DNA of 64,000 nt from Streptomyces cathayae (GCF_029760955.1 NZ_CP121682.1:1364001-1428000), one strand, 5' to 3'; shown: positions 15,244 through 24,115, numbered from the stretch's first letter. The notes: generated by a model from the letters alone, not told the origin. Numbers and translations: made by a program.

Positions 15244-16293
15244 TCAGCTGGTCTTGCTGTTGTCGTCATGCTCGGGCTCGGCCGCCGTGCGGCGGCGGGT
15301 GGCGACCACGGTGCCGATGCCGACGGCGACGAGGAATCCGGCACTACCGACGATCCACGGGGTGGCGCCGGCGCCGGTGTGGGCGAGGGAGCCGGCCGGA
15401 ACCTTCGGCGTCATGTCGTCGCCCGGGTCGGCCGCCGGGACGGACGACGAGTCGGCGTCCGGCGTGCTGGTGCCCGTCGGGGCAGGCTTCGACCCGCCAG
15501 AACCTCCCTCGCTCGGTTTGCCCCCTGGAGCGGAGGGGGTGGCGGTGGGGTTGTCCGTCGATGTCCCCGACGGGTCGGGCTTCGGGGTGGTCGCGGTCTT
15601 GGAGTTGGTGACGGTCACGGTGACCGGGGCGCCGGGGCCGGCGGTGAACGTCTTCGACGGCTTGTAGAGGTCGTAGCCCTCGGGCGCCTTGATCTGCTTG
15701 ACCCAGAACTCCGTCTTCCGGCTGGACACCGGGAGTTCGCCGGACACCGTGCCCTTGGGACCGGTTGTGAGGGTGAGCAGGGCCTTGTCGCCGCTGCCGA
15801 TGTTCACGGTGGAACCGGGCAGGAGTTTGCCTGTCTTGTCGTCCTTGGCCTTCAGGACGACCTGCGCGGCCTTGAACGGGTCGGTGATCGTCAGGTGGGC
15901 GGTGGCGCCGGGGGTGACGATGACGTCCTGGTCGGCGACGACGTCGTGGAGCGGGCTGCCGCTGGAGGTTTCCTTGAGCCGGTACACGCCCGGGGCGAGG
16001 TCGGGGAAGGTCAGCTTCCCCCGGGCGTCGGTCTTCCCGCGTCCGACTTCCTGGCCGGCGGTGTCCAGGAGGAGAAACGAGGCCCCTGCGAGGGGATCGC
16101 CGGCCGGGTCCGTCTTGGTGATGGCGACGCTGCCGGCGTCGGAGGCGGGAGTCTCGGGGGGGGGAGCTGTGGAGGCAGAGGGCGTCGGCTCGGTCGGCTG
16201 AGCGGTCGCGGTTGGTGCCCAGGTGAGGGTGCCGGTCACTGAGGTGGCGAGGGCAGCGGATCGGACGGCGCCGCGGACGATGCGAGCGTGCAC
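15244..16293 (-). CDS. LAXTG-anchored surface protein with SpaA/Cna-B domains
   Basis: A 349-residue exported protein. A signal peptide (residues 1-32, ending near TATA) leads into a Pro/Thr/Ser-rich spacer, then two SpaA/Cna-B-like beta domains. The first starts GSVAITKTDPAGDPLAGASF and the second KAAQVVLKAKDDKTGKLLPG. A long low-complexity wall-spanning stretch is followed by LAHTG, a hydrophobic helix and an RRR tail. LAXTG is the motif cut by Streptomyces class E sortase, so the protein should be linked to peptidoglycan. GTG 16293 was chosen because AAGGAG precedes it and the signal peptide starts there. On a conjugative element it may aid cell contact, but that is inference. It is the last gene of the leftward block. 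Confidence 0.8.
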   Translation of the reverse strand: MHARIVRGAVRSAALATSVTGTLTWAPTATAQPTEPTPSASTAPPPETPASDAGSVAITKTDPAGDPLAGASFLLLDTAGQEVGRGKTDARGKLTFPDLAPGVYRLKETSSGSPLHDVVADQDVIVTPGATAHLTITDPFKAAQVVLKAKDDKTGKLLPGSTVNIGSGDKALLTLTTGPKGTVSGELPVSSRKTEFWVKQIKAPEGYDLYKPSKTFTAGPGAPVTVTVTNSKTATTPKPDPSGTSTDNPTATPSAPGGKPSEGGSGGSKPAPTGTSTPDADSSSVPAADPGDDMTPKVPAGSLAHTGAGATPWIVGSAGFLVAVGIGTVVATRRRTAAEPEHDDNSKTS

Positions 16294-16327
16294 GGGAAGA
16301 AGGGCTCCTTGATCAGGTGGTGGGAGG

Positions 16328-16816
16328 TCATCGGGTCCGGCCGGGACCTGGACCCGGAGGGGGCGGGACGGTCTTGTGAGCGGTACGGCCCGCAGCGCGG
16401 CTCGGCGCGGACGCCTGCCACGCGCCGGGGAACCAGACGGCGGTGTACTGCTCGATGGCATCGCGCAGCCCGGTGGTGACGGCGCCCTCCCACGACGGCC
16501 GGCCGGGGCGGTGGTACTTGTCGAACGTGCCGTACTGCTTGCTGTGCGCGGAGGTGTGGTGGGCTTCGTCGCGGCGGTGAAAGGTGCCGTGGTCCACGAA
16601 GCCGAGTGTCACCGCATCGATCTCGCCCCGGTCCGCGTGGACGACCGCCAGGCGCAGGCCGCCGTAGGTGTCCGCGTGGATGGTGGCGGTGAAGCCGATC
16701 CGCAGCCGCAGCGGTACGCCCGCCACGGGGGTGGCGTAGTAGGTGTTGCCCACGACGGTGCTGTCGGTGAAGGGGAGGCACAGTTCGGCGAAGAACTCGG
16801 GGGCCTGCAGGGACAA
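16328..16816 (-). CDS. Hypothetical element-encoded protein
   Basis: A 162-residue soluble protein starting at a TTG with GGAG seven bases upstream. The composition is beta-rich (LRLRIGFTATIHADTYGGLR near residues 35-54), with an aromatic stretch around GTFDKYHRPGRPSWEG and a Pro-rich end. I do not recognise it. It lies between a DUF317 gene and the LAXTG protein, with gaps of about 30 bp, so it is probably co-transcribed with them. Confidence 0.6.
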   Translation of the reverse strand: MSLQAPEFFAELCLPFTDSTVVGNTYYATPVAGVPLRLRIGFTATIHADTYGGLRLAVVHADRGEIDAVTLGFVDHGTFHRRDEAHHTSAHSKQYGTFDKYHRPGRPSWEGAVTTGLRDAIEQYTAVWFPGAWQASAPSRAAGRTAHKTVPPPPGPGPGRTR

Positions 16817-16846
16817 GAGGGGTCTCCGGTCGAGGTCGTGCCGGCG

Positions 16847-17713
16847 TTACCGGCGGGGGCCCGGTAGGGCCGGGCGGCTGGCAGTGCTCCAGCGCGGGAC
16901 GCTGGCGGCGGGGAGGGCGGCCGGGCGTCTGGAGACGGCGCGCTGGACGTCGAGCGGCGTCGGGGCCGGTGGGCGCGGCGGGAGGATCGGGGTGAGGCGG
17001 GCCATGCCCTCGACGTAGCTGTGGGTGTCCTCGCGCCACCGGGGCAGCGGTGCGGGGTCGGAGACGCACTCGGTGACGGCCCGGACGAGGGCGACGGGGG
17101 TGTCGGTGCTGGCGGTGGCGTACCAGGCGGGGCGGTCGAGTGAGGTGCCGGCCCACAGCTGCCAGCGGGCGTCGCGGGTGGTCAGCTCGGTTTTCGGGTC
17201 GAGGGCTCCGGTGGTGAACTCCAGCCCGGCGAGTCCGTCGGCGGACTGGACGGCGAATACTCCCCAGCGGGGGCGGTCGATCTGCCAGCCGCGGTTGATG
17301 AGCGGTACGACCGCGAGGAACGGGTCGCGGTCCTTGCTCCGGGGGTCGGGGGCGGCGAGGTAGGCGTCGGGGCCCTGCTCGTACGCCGCGGCGAGCGCGG
17401 TGGTGAAGGCGGTGACGAACTCCGTCGGACAGGAGTCGTTGAAGCAGACACCCCAGGCCGGCGGTCCGAACGGGTCCTGGTAGGCGTTGATGCGCCACAG
17501 GCCGTCGTCCTCGCCTTCCGGGAGGTAGCCGAGACGGATCTTGCGGTCGGGAGCGTTCAGGTAGGCGTTGCCGAGGTCGTCGTTTGTCAGTTCCCAGCCG
17601 AGGTCGCGGAGCGGGGCGAAGCCGGGGTCACCGATCACGGTGCTGCCGGCGAGGTAGCGCGGGGAGACGTAGACGTCTCCGTCGATGGGGTGCAGGTCGT
17701 CGTGGGGTGACAC
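16847..17713 (-). CDS. DUF317 domain protein
   Basis: A 288-residue protein of the DUF317 family, common on Streptomyces conjugative plasmids and integrative elements. Characteristic features are the tandem modules with tryptophan-containing strands: LRDLGWELTNDDLGNAYLN, then PAWGVCFNDSCPTEFVTAFT and later WQLWAGTSLDRPAWYATAST. GTG 17713 has AGGAG five bases upstream. The family's biochemical role is unknown. This is the only DUF317 gene in the leftward block; three others are at 44097, 45276 and 53099. Confidence 0.8.
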   Translation of the reverse strand: MSPHDDLHPIDGDVYVSPRYLAGSTVIGDPGFAPLRDLGWELTNDDLGNAYLNAPDRKIRLGYLPEGEDDGLWRINAYQDPFGPPAWGVCFNDSCPTEFVTAFTTALAAAYEQGPDAYLAAPDPRSKDRDPFLAVVPLINRGWQIDRPRWGVFAVQSADGLAGLEFTTGALDPKTELTTRDARWQLWAGTSLDRPAWYATASTDTPVALVRAVTECVSDPAPLPRWREDTHSYVEGMARLTPILPPRPPAPTPLDVQRAVSRRPAALPAASVPRWSTASRPALPGPRR

Positions 17714-17741
17714 GCGGCTCCTGAGGGTGAACGGGGAAGGG

Positions 17742-18374
17742 TCAGCCAGTGGTGTGCAGCAGGGCTGCCTCGAGGGCCTCGGGCCGGCCGGTGTAGTGCA
17801 GGGCGCGCAGCCCCAGGCTCCGGGCGGCGTGGCAGTTGTCGGCGCGGTCGTCGATGAACAGCACGCGCTGCGGGTCGCTGACGCCGGTGGCGGCCAGGGC
17901 GTGCCGGTAGGCGTCCGGGGCGGGCTTGCAGATCTCCAGCCGGGCCGAGTAGAAGGCACGGGTGATCAGGTGGCGGCGCCAGTGGGTGGTGTCGAGGACG
18001 TCGCTGAGGTAGTGCGGTGCGTTGGACAAGAGCACCATCGGCAGCCCCGTCTGATGGGCGCGGTGCAGGACGTCCAGGACACGGTCGTCGGTAGCGGTCC
18101 ACATGTCGGTGTCCACAGTGCGCAGTTCACGCAGCAGGCGGGGGCCGGGGTGGGCGCCGAGGACCTTGGTCCAGTACGCCGTGTCGCTGAGCTGACCGGC
18201 GTCGTAGGGCTCGCGTGCGCTCCAAAAGGCGTGCTGGAAGCCGGTGAGGTCGTCCTCGGGCCAGGATGCGGTGCGCGCGAGGCGGAGCCACTGACTGGGG
18301 GTGGGCTGGAGGCCGATGACGCCGTTGTAGTCGAGGATGACGGCGTCGGCGTCGGGGGCGGTGTCCGGTATCAC
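17742..18374 (-). CDS. HAD-superfamily hydrolase (subfamily IA-like)
   Basis: A 210-residue haloacid-dehalogenase-type hydrolase, probably a phosphatase of a small metabolite. Motif I is LDYNGV at residues 14-19, with nucleophile Asp15; Asn occupies the usual second-Asp position, a variant seen in some HAD phosphatases. Motif II is MVLLSNAP, motif III the Lys in EICKPAPDAY, and motif IV FIDDRADN. The GTG start overlaps the upstream MFS stop by 4 bp, so translation is coupled. With the ligase and exporter genes upstream it may dephosphorylate a pathway intermediate. Confidence 0.85.
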   Translation of the reverse strand: MIPDTAPDADAVILDYNGVIGLQPTPSQWLRLARTASWPEDDLTGFQHAFWSAREPYDAGQLSDTAYWTKVLGAHPGPRLLRELRTVDTDMWTATDDRVLDVLHRAHQTGLPMVLLSNAPHYLSDVLDTTHWRRHLITRAFYSARLEICKPAPDAYRHALAATGVSDPQRVLFIDDRADNCHAARSLGLRALHYTGRPEALEAALLHTTG

Positions 18375-19522
18375 GGGGTGGGTTTCTCCAGGGCTCGGTG
18401 GGCGAGGGCGGCGACGGTGGCCGCGAGCAGTGCGGGCAGCAGCAGTGCCGTGGGCAGGGTGGTGATGCTGGCGATGGCGCCGATGAGGGCGGGCCCGGCG
18501 AGCAGGCCCAGGTAGCCGGTGACGGCGACCGTGGCGACGGCGCCCGGGCCGCCGACTCCGGCGGCGCTGATCAGGCAGGGAACCGTGGTGGACAGGCCGA
18601 GTCCGAAGAGGGCCCAGCCAGCCAGGGCCACGGAGGTGGTGGAGGCGAGGACGCCGGTGGTGAGCCCGGCCGCCGCGAGGACGGCGCCGGCTCGCACCAC
18701 GGCAGCGGGCCCGAAGGTGGCGGTGAGCCGGTCGCCGGTCAGCCGTCCGATGGCCATGGCCGCGCTGTAGAGGGCGAAGGCGGCGGCGCTCACGGCGGCG
18801 GATGCGTCCAGGCTGTGCAGATGGATGGCTGCCCAGTCGGCGGCTGCTCCTTCTCCCAGCAGGCTGGCGGCGGCCAGCGCCCCCAGCAGCCACAGCTTTG
18901 TGGACGACAGCGACGCTCCGGTCTCGTCCTGTCCCGTGGGTGCCGGTGGCTGGTCGGTGCCTGTCAGCGTCCGGGTTGCCGGGGTGGCGGCCAGCGCGGC
19001 GCTGGCCAGGATCAGGCCGGTCGTCAGGAAGAGGGTGTGGTGTGTGGTGTGGGCGGTGATCGCGGCCAGGGCGGCACCGGCGAGGGCGCCGAGGGAGTAG
19101 GCGGCGTGCAGGGACGACATGATCGGTCTGCCGTAGGCGTTCTGGCAGCGCACCGCTGCGGAGTTGGCGGCGACGTCCAGCACGCCATGGGTGATCCCGA
19201 AGGCGAGCGCGGCCACGAGCAGCGAGGGGAGGTTGTCACAGCGGCCGAGGAGGGCCAGGCAGCCGGCGAGGCCGGCTGCGCCGCAGGTGAGTAGCGCGGG
19301 CAGGCGCTCGGGCCGGGTGAGCCGTCCTCCGGCCTGCAGTCCTGCCACCATGCCGAGGGCGGCGGCCAGCAGGACCAGGGACAGTTGCGCGGTGCTCAGG
19401 TGGGCAGCCTGCTGGACGGCCGGCATCCGTGCGCCCCAGACGGCCATGATCGCCCCGAGGCCGAAGAAGTAACCCGTCAGCAGGCCGCGGCTGCGGCGGA
19501 CGGAGTCGGTGGCCCGGTTCAT
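18371..19522 (-). CDS. MFS transporter, 12-helix type
   Basis: A 383-residue Ala/Leu/Gly-rich membrane protein with about 12 helices. Characteristic short loops include GGRLTRPERLPAL near residues 66-78 and an A-type loop IGRLTGDRLTATFGP in the second half. The family resembles sugar or small-molecule efflux MFS proteins. It overlaps the ATP-grasp gene before it and the HAD gene after it by 4 bp each. This very tight coupling suggests it exports the product of the ATP-grasp ligase, as BacE does for BacD in bacilysin clusters; that analogy is inference. Confidence 0.8.
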   Translation of the reverse strand: MNRATDSVRRSRGLLTGYFFGLGAIMAVWGARMPAVQQAAHLSTAQLSLVLLAAALGMVAGLQAGGRLTRPERLPALLTCGAAGLAGCLALLGRCDNLPSLLVAALAFGITHGVLDVAANSAAVRCQNAYGRPIMSSLHAAYSLGALAGAALAAITAHTTHHTLFLTTGLILASAALAATPATRTLTGTDQPPAPTGQDETGASLSSTKLWLLGALAAASLLGEGAAADWAAIHLHSLDASAAVSAAAFALYSAAMAIGRLTGDRLTATFGPAAVVRAGAVLAAAGLTTGVLASTTSVALAGWALFGLGLSTTVPCLISAAGVGGPGAVATVAVTGYLGLLAGPALIGAIASITTLPTALLLPALLAATVAALAHRALEKPTP

Positions 19523-20787
19523 GCGTTCGGGCCGCTGCGGGAGGTCTCACCCGCGGCGCGGGGAGAGATCTGGATGCCGAGGGCACGAACGGCCTGTTCG
19601 GCACGGGATTGGGCGAGGTCTGCCGTGGGCGCTGTGGTGATCACGTAGCCGATGCGCGCGGTGAACATGTCGCCGCCGTCGCCGGGCAGGACCAGCTCGT
19701 CGCCCGGATGGTGCTGGAAGTGGGCGCGCTCCAGCCACTGCGGGCGGGGCCCGTCGAGGCGGAGGCGGGTGAGGGTGCCCGAGGTGTCAGGGTAGATCAG
19801 GCGGATCGCGGCAGCGGAGGACCTGGTCGGGGTGAGGTCGGGGGCGCGGTCGCAGGCGATGTCGGCTGCGGCGCGCGGCAGGTCGATGCCGGTGGCGATG
19901 CGGACCAGGTGGCCGATCATGTCTCCGGCCAGTCGGCCGTTGACCTCGACGAGCCGGGGCTGTTCGCCGACGAGGCGCATCTCGACGTGGCTGATGCCGT
20001 CGGTGATCCCCAGGGCGCGGATCGCGGCCCGTGCGGCGGGTGCGACCTGGGCGAGGAGTGGGTCTGCGGCGTCGACGGAGTGCGCGAGTTCCTCGAAGTA
20101 CGGCGGGTCGCTGACGGTCTTGCGGGTGACGGCGACGACGGTGGTCTCGCCGCGGTAGGTGACGCACTCGGCGGAGATCTCGGGGCCGTCGAGGTACTCC
20201 TCGACCAGCACGTCGGTGCTTTCCAGGCCCAGGTCGGCGGCCCGGTCGGCGAACGGGTAGGCGGCCGTGAGCTGGCCGGGGTTGTCGACGCGGATCACGC
20301 CGATGCTGGCCGCGTGGGCGGCCGGCTTCAGGACGACCGGGTAGCCGATCCGCTCGGCCGCGGCCCGTGCCTCATGGAGAGTGCGGACGCTCACCGATGC
20401 GGCCGACGGGACACCGTGACGGGCGAACAGGCTCCTCGCGGTCGCCTTGTTGCGGCATGCCTGCATCGCCTCCGGGGTGGTGGTCGGCAGGCCGAGCCGG
20501 CGTGCGAGGCGGGCGACGGGGACGAGGTACCACTCGGTCCATGTGAACACCCCGGCGAGATCGTGGCGTTGGGCCAGGTATCGGCCTGCGGCGGACAGTG
20601 CCGCCTGATCGGTCGGGTCGGGTACGACCATGCAGTCCCGGATGTACGGGACCTCCCACGACGGCTCCTCGTCGGTGATGAGGACGACGTCGTAGTCGGC
20701 AGCGACGCTTTCGAGGCAGTAGCCCCGGTAGCCTTCGGCTTCCATGTCGGCGGCAGCAACGACCAGGACGACGGGACGGTCGGACAA
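19519..20787 (-). CDS. ATP-grasp ligase
   Basis: A 422-residue ATP-grasp enzyme expected to join an acid to an amine via an acyl-phosphate. The N-terminal Rossmann-like domain starts PVVLVVAAADMEAEGY. The ATP-grasp core includes ACRNKATARSLFARHGVPS, the Lys in YPVVLKPAAHAASIGV, VLVEEYLDGPEISAEC and the metal-binding VEVNGRLAGDMIGHL. This is the architecture of BacD-like L-amino-acid ligases and other carboxylate-amine ligases in peptide antibiotic pathways. The TTG at 20787 was chosen because AAGGAG lies seven bases upstream and conserved sequence starts there. It heads a coupled ligase-exporter-hydrolase trio. The substrate cannot be predicted. Confidence 0.85.
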   Translation of the reverse strand: MSDRPVVLVVAAADMEAEGYRGYCLESVAADYDVVLITDEEPSWEVPYIRDCMVVPDPTDQAALSAAGRYLAQRHDLAGVFTWTEWYLVPVARLARRLGLPTTTPEAMQACRNKATARSLFARHGVPSAASVSVRTLHEARAAAERIGYPVVLKPAAHAASIGVIRVDNPGQLTAAYPFADRAADLGLESTDVLVEEYLDGPEISAECVTYRGETTVVAVTRKTVSDPPYFEELAHSVDAADPLLAQVAPAARAAIRALGITDGISHVEMRLVGEQPRLVEVNGRLAGDMIGHLVRIATGIDLPRAAADIACDRAPDLTPTRSSAAAIRLIYPDTSGTLTRLRLDGPRPQWLERAHFQHHPGDELVLPGDGGDMFTARIGYVITTAPTADLAQSRAEQAVRALGIQISPRAAGETSRSGPNA

Positions 20788-20925
20788 GAACAGGCTCCTT
20801 GAGAGTTCAGGGGTGGAAGATGGCTGCGTGCTGCCGTTCACGGGCTGCGCCAGCGGCGGGCCTCGATGGATGGTGGAGGCCCACTCGGGGTGGGCGGCGA
20901 GCAGCCTGCGTGCGTACAGGGCCGT

Positions 20926-21063
20926 TTAGTTGTGCTCGACGAGCTGTTTCAGGGCCCGGTAGACCCATGGGTGCTGGGAGTCGAAGGCGTGGAACTGCTC
21001 GGTGATGGTCGGCACCCTGGGGAGGCGAAGGTCGGGCGGCCCGTCCTGGCTGATGGTGGGCAT
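20926..21063 (-). CDS. Small 45-residue protein, possibly the head of a decayed gene
   Basis: ATG 21063 to TAA 20926 in the gap between the two transport genes. The sequence ITEQFHAFDSQHPWVYRALK resembles the start of small phage- and plasmid-borne proteins with a FHxxNPxVYxAL pattern. Beyond the TAA the frame continues with protein-like codons (ARRLLAAHPEWAS), so a longer ancestor may have been cut by this stop. There is no clear ribosome-binding site. Support is limited. Confidence 0.4.
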   Translation of the reverse strand: MPTISQDGPPDLRLPRVPTITEQFHAFDSQHPWVYRALKQLVEHN

Positions 21064-21093
21064 GAGGGGGCAGGGATCTTGTCGTGCAGAGGG

Positions 21094-22302
21094 TCAGGGC
21101 GCCGGTGTCGGCAGGACGGGCAGGGTGCGCAGCCGGATGAAGGCGGTTGCGAGACCGGCTGCTTGGAGTAGCGCGGCGGCGGTGACGGCGTGCCCGAGCT
21201 GGGAGGGTGGGATGACCGTGACGAGCAGTCCGGCGACGGGGAACGGCAACAGGAGCAGCAGGATCGTCAGGCTGAGGGTGCTGCCGAAGACGTCGGCTGG
21301 GATCAGGTGGGAGCGCAGGGTGCGCAGGACGACGGTGAGGCCGCCTTCGCCGGCCATCAGGCCGGCGATCAACAGCAGGTAGCTGCGGTAGGTATCGGCC
21401 TGGGAGACGGCGAGGGTCGCTCCGGCAGCGAGAACGGAGGCTGCGGCGCCGACCGGCCACAGGCCCCAGCGGTCGATCGCCCGGTGGGCGGCGGTGATGG
21501 CGAGCAGGGCGGCAACGGCGGCGGCAGACCAGATGAGTCCGGCGTCCGCGCTGGAGCGCCGCAGTTCGGTGATCACGATCACCGGCATGGCCGCCTGCAG
21601 GACGGCGATGGCCGTGTTGGAGACCACGAGGCCGCCGACCAGCCAGGCCAGGGCAGGCAGCGAACACAGCGTCGCCCATCCCGTCCGCAGTCCTCCCTTG
21701 GCCAATGCCGCGCTCGGCGGCGTGTTCCGTTCCCCGGATCCGAGGGCGGCGGCGAGCAGGGAGAAGGCCGCGAGCGTGCCGAGCATGGCGGTCGGCCCGC
21801 CGTGCTCCAGCAGCAGGCCGGCAACCAGCGGTCCGGCGAGCATGGCGGTCTGATCGATGCCCAGCAGCACGGACTGCACTCGGTGGGCCTGAGCGCCCGC
21901 GCTCCGGCTCGCTGCGCCGCCGACGGTCTCGGCGGCCACGTAGCTGAACTCGGTGAGGATGCCGGTGGACGCGGCCAGCAGCATGACCGTGGCGGTCACC
22001 GCCGGTGACCCGGCGTCGAGCGCGGTCAGGACGCCGGCGGCGGCGAGCACGGCCAGGGCCCGCGCGAGGCAGGCTGCCCGGAAGACACGGGCCGTGCCGT
22101 GACGGTCGACGATGGTGCCCACCACGGTGAAGGCCGCGATGCGCGGAATCCATTCCAGTGCGAAGGCGAGGCCGGTCAGCGCGGCCGAGCCGGTCGCGGC
22201 GAGGACGAGAAGGGGGATGCCGTAGGTGGCCATCGCGAAGGCGGCACCGTCGGTGCTGCGCGGCAGGTAGATCCCGCGCAGGAGGCCGGGGGTAGACGTC
22301 AC
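21094..22302 (-). CDS. MFS transporter
   Basis: A 402-residue transporter with 12 predicted helices. It starts VTSTPGLLRGIYLPRS at the GTG 22302, which overlaps the preceding regulator stop by 4 bp. An A-type loop occurs at GTIVDRHGTARVFRA near residues 62-76. It resembles MFS proteins of the macrolide-efflux / enterobactin-exporter type. Tight coupling to two winged-helix regulators suggests controlled expression of export, with the compound perhaps acting as inducer. Confidence 0.8.
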   Translation of the reverse strand: MTSTPGLLRGIYLPRSTDGAAFAMATYGIPLLVLAATGSAALTGLAFALEWIPRIAAFTVVGTIVDRHGTARVFRAACLARALAVLAAAGVLTALDAGSPAVTATVMLLAASTGILTEFSYVAAETVGGAASRSAGAQAHRVQSVLLGIDQTAMLAGPLVAGLLLEHGGPTAMLGTLAAFSLLAAALGSGERNTPPSAALAKGGLRTGWATLCSLPALAWLVGGLVVSNTAIAVLQAAMPVIVITELRRSSADAGLIWSAAAVAALLAITAAHRAIDRWGLWPVGAAASVLAAGATLAVSQADTYRSYLLLIAGLMAGEGGLTVVLRTLRSHLIPADVFGSTLSLTILLLLLPFPVAGLLVTVIPPSQLGHAVTAAALLQAAGLATAFIRLRTLPVLPTPAP

Positions 22303-22775
22303 GCGGCGACGCCATGGGTGCTGCGGTTTCGCTGATGGGTGTGGACCCACTCGGCCATCAGCCGGTGGATGCGGCCGAGTTCGGCAACGTGCTCACCGTC
22401 GGGATCCTGCGTGCCTTCTGTCGGCGTTCCCAGAAGAGCGAAGGTGTGCTGGATCCGTCCGGCGAAGTCGCACAGCGGAGCGGGGTAGTTGTGCCGCCGG
22501 GCCCATCGCGCGGTCGCGTCGTAGAGGTCGGCGAGATCCCGGCCGGCCGCCGAGAGGCCCACGCTGCCGGGGGTGCGGGTGAGGAGTCCGAGGGCATCTG
22601 CCTGCTCGATGGCTTGGCGGATCTGGCGGGTGGAAAGGTCCGCAAGGGTGCGTGCCAGGCCGCGCACCGGTATCGCTCCGTGGTCGTCGATCTCGCTGAC
22701 CAGGCGAATCAGGCTCGCGGAGGACAGCATCGTGCACATGTCGTGGAGCTGCTGGTGGGAGAGAGCGGGAATCAC
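22299..22775 (-). CDS. Winged-helix transcriptional regulator (short)
   Basis: A 158-residue protein. The first 80 residues fit a winged helix: helices around LSSASLIRLVSEIDD and a recognition region LADLSTRQIRQAIEQADALG, then a wing LLTRTPGSVGLSAAGRDLAD. The C-terminal half is helical and may bind a ligand or dimerise. The GTG start overlaps the upstream HxlR-type gene by 4 bp and its stop overlaps the MFS start. No family is assigned beyond the fold. Confidence 0.65.
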   Translation of the reverse strand: MIPALSHQQLHDMCTMLSSASLIRLVSEIDDHGAIPVRGLARTLADLSTRQIRQAIEQADALGLLTRTPGSVGLSAAGRDLADLYDATARWARRHNYPAPLCDFAGRIQHTFALLGTPTEGTQDPDGEHVAELGRIHRLMAEWVHTHQRNRSTHGVAA

Positions 22776-23614
22776 CGGCGGGCTCCCCCGGTCGGCAGGA
22801 CAGCCTTCACTCGGGCGGGGATGGCATGGGAGAACAACTCGCTGGGCTGCCAGCCGGGGCGGCGTGCGGGCTGCGTCGGTACGGCGGGGGCGGGGATCAT
22901 GGGCTGGTGGCTGGTCCAGGCGGGAGCAGGACTCGCGGGTCCGGGGGCGGGTCGCCCCCAGAGCGGATGCCGGGCGGCGTGGTCGAGTGGTCGTCCGGCG
23001 GACCATAGGGAAAGGGCTCCGAAAACGGGCCCCAGAGCGTCACCGGCCCGCGAGAGGCGGTAGGGCTGCCCGTTGCCCGCGGTCATCACCAGGCCGTCAT
23101 CGATGAGTTGACGCAGCGGCGGGTAGATGTTGGTCCAGTAGCCGTCGGGGATGACGATGCGGGCCAGGGCCCGAGCAGACACCTCCTGCCGTGACTTGAG
23201 CACCCACAGGATCGCGGCAGCCTGTCGGCGGGCGAGGAGGGTGAGACTGTCCTCGACCTGTTCGATCGCGGACAGCGGCTGCTCCGGCTTCTCCAGATGT
23301 TCCTCGGCCCAGGCAGCCATCACCGGAAGCACCGGTAGGAGTTGTCGGCCCCGGATGGTGAGGCCGTAGGTGACGTGACGCGCGGAGTGTTCGGTGCGCT
23401 CGGCGAGGCCGGCGTCGCACAGCGAGCGGATCTTGGGATGCAGCTGGCCGCTCTGGAGATACGGCAGCTTGGCCGCGATCTCCGTGTAGCGCTGGGGCGG
23501 TTGGTTCAGGGCCAGGAGGATCCGCACGTTCCAGCGCGGGGTGATCATCTGGAGGGCTTCGGTGACCCGGGCGACGTCGGCGTCGTCGGCGGGCGGCAGA
23601 CCGGTGATGGCCAA
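22772..23614 (-). CDS. HxlR-type winged-helix regulator with C-terminal extension
   Basis: A 280-residue regulator. Residues 14-105 form an HxlR domain: TEALQMITPRWNVRILLALN, YTEIAAKLPYLQSGQLHPKI, then TYGLTIRGRQLLPVL. A second winged-helix-like unit follows (VLKSRQEVSARALARIVIP; RQLIDDGLVMTAGNGQPYRL), with a Pro-rich tail after it. HxlR proteins normally have one domain of about 110 residues, so the duplicated layout is unusual. It is first in a coupled set of regulator, regulator and MFS genes and probably controls them. Confidence 0.75.
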   Translation of the reverse strand: MAITGLPPADDADVARVTEALQMITPRWNVRILLALNQPPQRYTEIAAKLPYLQSGQLHPKIRSLCDAGLAERTEHSARHVTYGLTIRGRQLLPVLPVMAAWAEEHLEKPEQPLSAIEQVEDSLTLLARRQAAAILWVLKSRQEVSARALARIVIPDGYWTNIYPPLRQLIDDGLVMTAGNGQPYRLSRAGDALGPVFGALSLWSAGRPLDHAARHPLWGRPAPGPASPAPAWTSHQPMIPAPAVPTQPARRPGWQPSELFSHAIPARVKAVLPTGGARR

Positions 23615-23656
23615 GGGGGTGAACTCCTGGGGTGCGGAAGGCCGGGTGCTGGCGGG

Positions 23657-24115
23657 TCAGCGGCTCGGGGCGGGGCTCGCGGCCGGTTTGGGTGGAGCGG
23701 CAACGGATGCTGCCGCCAAGGTGGTGGGCGACTCCGGTGCCGGCGCGCGACCGAGGCTGCGCAGAACCGCGTCGGCGGTTGCGGCTTGCGTGTCGCGGAC
23801 GGCCACGGCTTCGGCGAGGCGGCGGGCGCAGTCGAGGATGTGGGAGACCTCGTGGGCGCCGATCTGCCGCTCGGGTTGGGTCAGGTGCTGCAGCCGCTCC
23901 CGGTGCGCGGTGATGCTCTGTTCGGCGAACGCCAGGGTGTGGTGGCTGGCGAGGAGAGCGGCCAGCATGCCGGGGGCCTGGTCCTGGGCGTGTGCTTCGA
24001 GGCCGGGCAGTTCGGCGCCGTACAGGCCCTCGATCCGTGCGGCGATCTCAGCGGCGGTGGGAGGGGGCAATCGGCAGGGGCTCTCATCGTCGGCGGCTGC
24101 GGGCCGCCCCGACAT
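23657..24115 (-). CDS. Small helical hypothetical protein
   Basis: A 152-residue, largely alpha-helical protein (AAEIAARIEGLYGAELPGLE near residues 20-39; SHILDCARRLAEAVAVRDTQ near 91-110) ending in an Ala/Pro-rich tail. I do not recognise it. The ATG at 24115 overlaps the preceding gene by 32 bp. It resembles its two upstream neighbours in style and is probably part of the same element-specific operon. Confidence 0.5.
   Translation of the reverse strand: MSGRPAAADDESPCRLPPPTAAEIAARIEGLYGAELPGLEAHAQDQAPGMLAALLASHHTLAFAEQSITAHRERLQHLTQPERQIGAHEVSHILDCARRLAEAVAVRDTQAATADAVLRSLGRAPAPESPTTLAAASVAAPPKPAASPAPSR

Noticed and set aside
13476..15344. 622-codon minus-strand frame opposite the TerD-nuclease gene
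   Set aside because: It crosses the IS end and the twin terminators, has no domain, and mirrors a real plus-strand gene.
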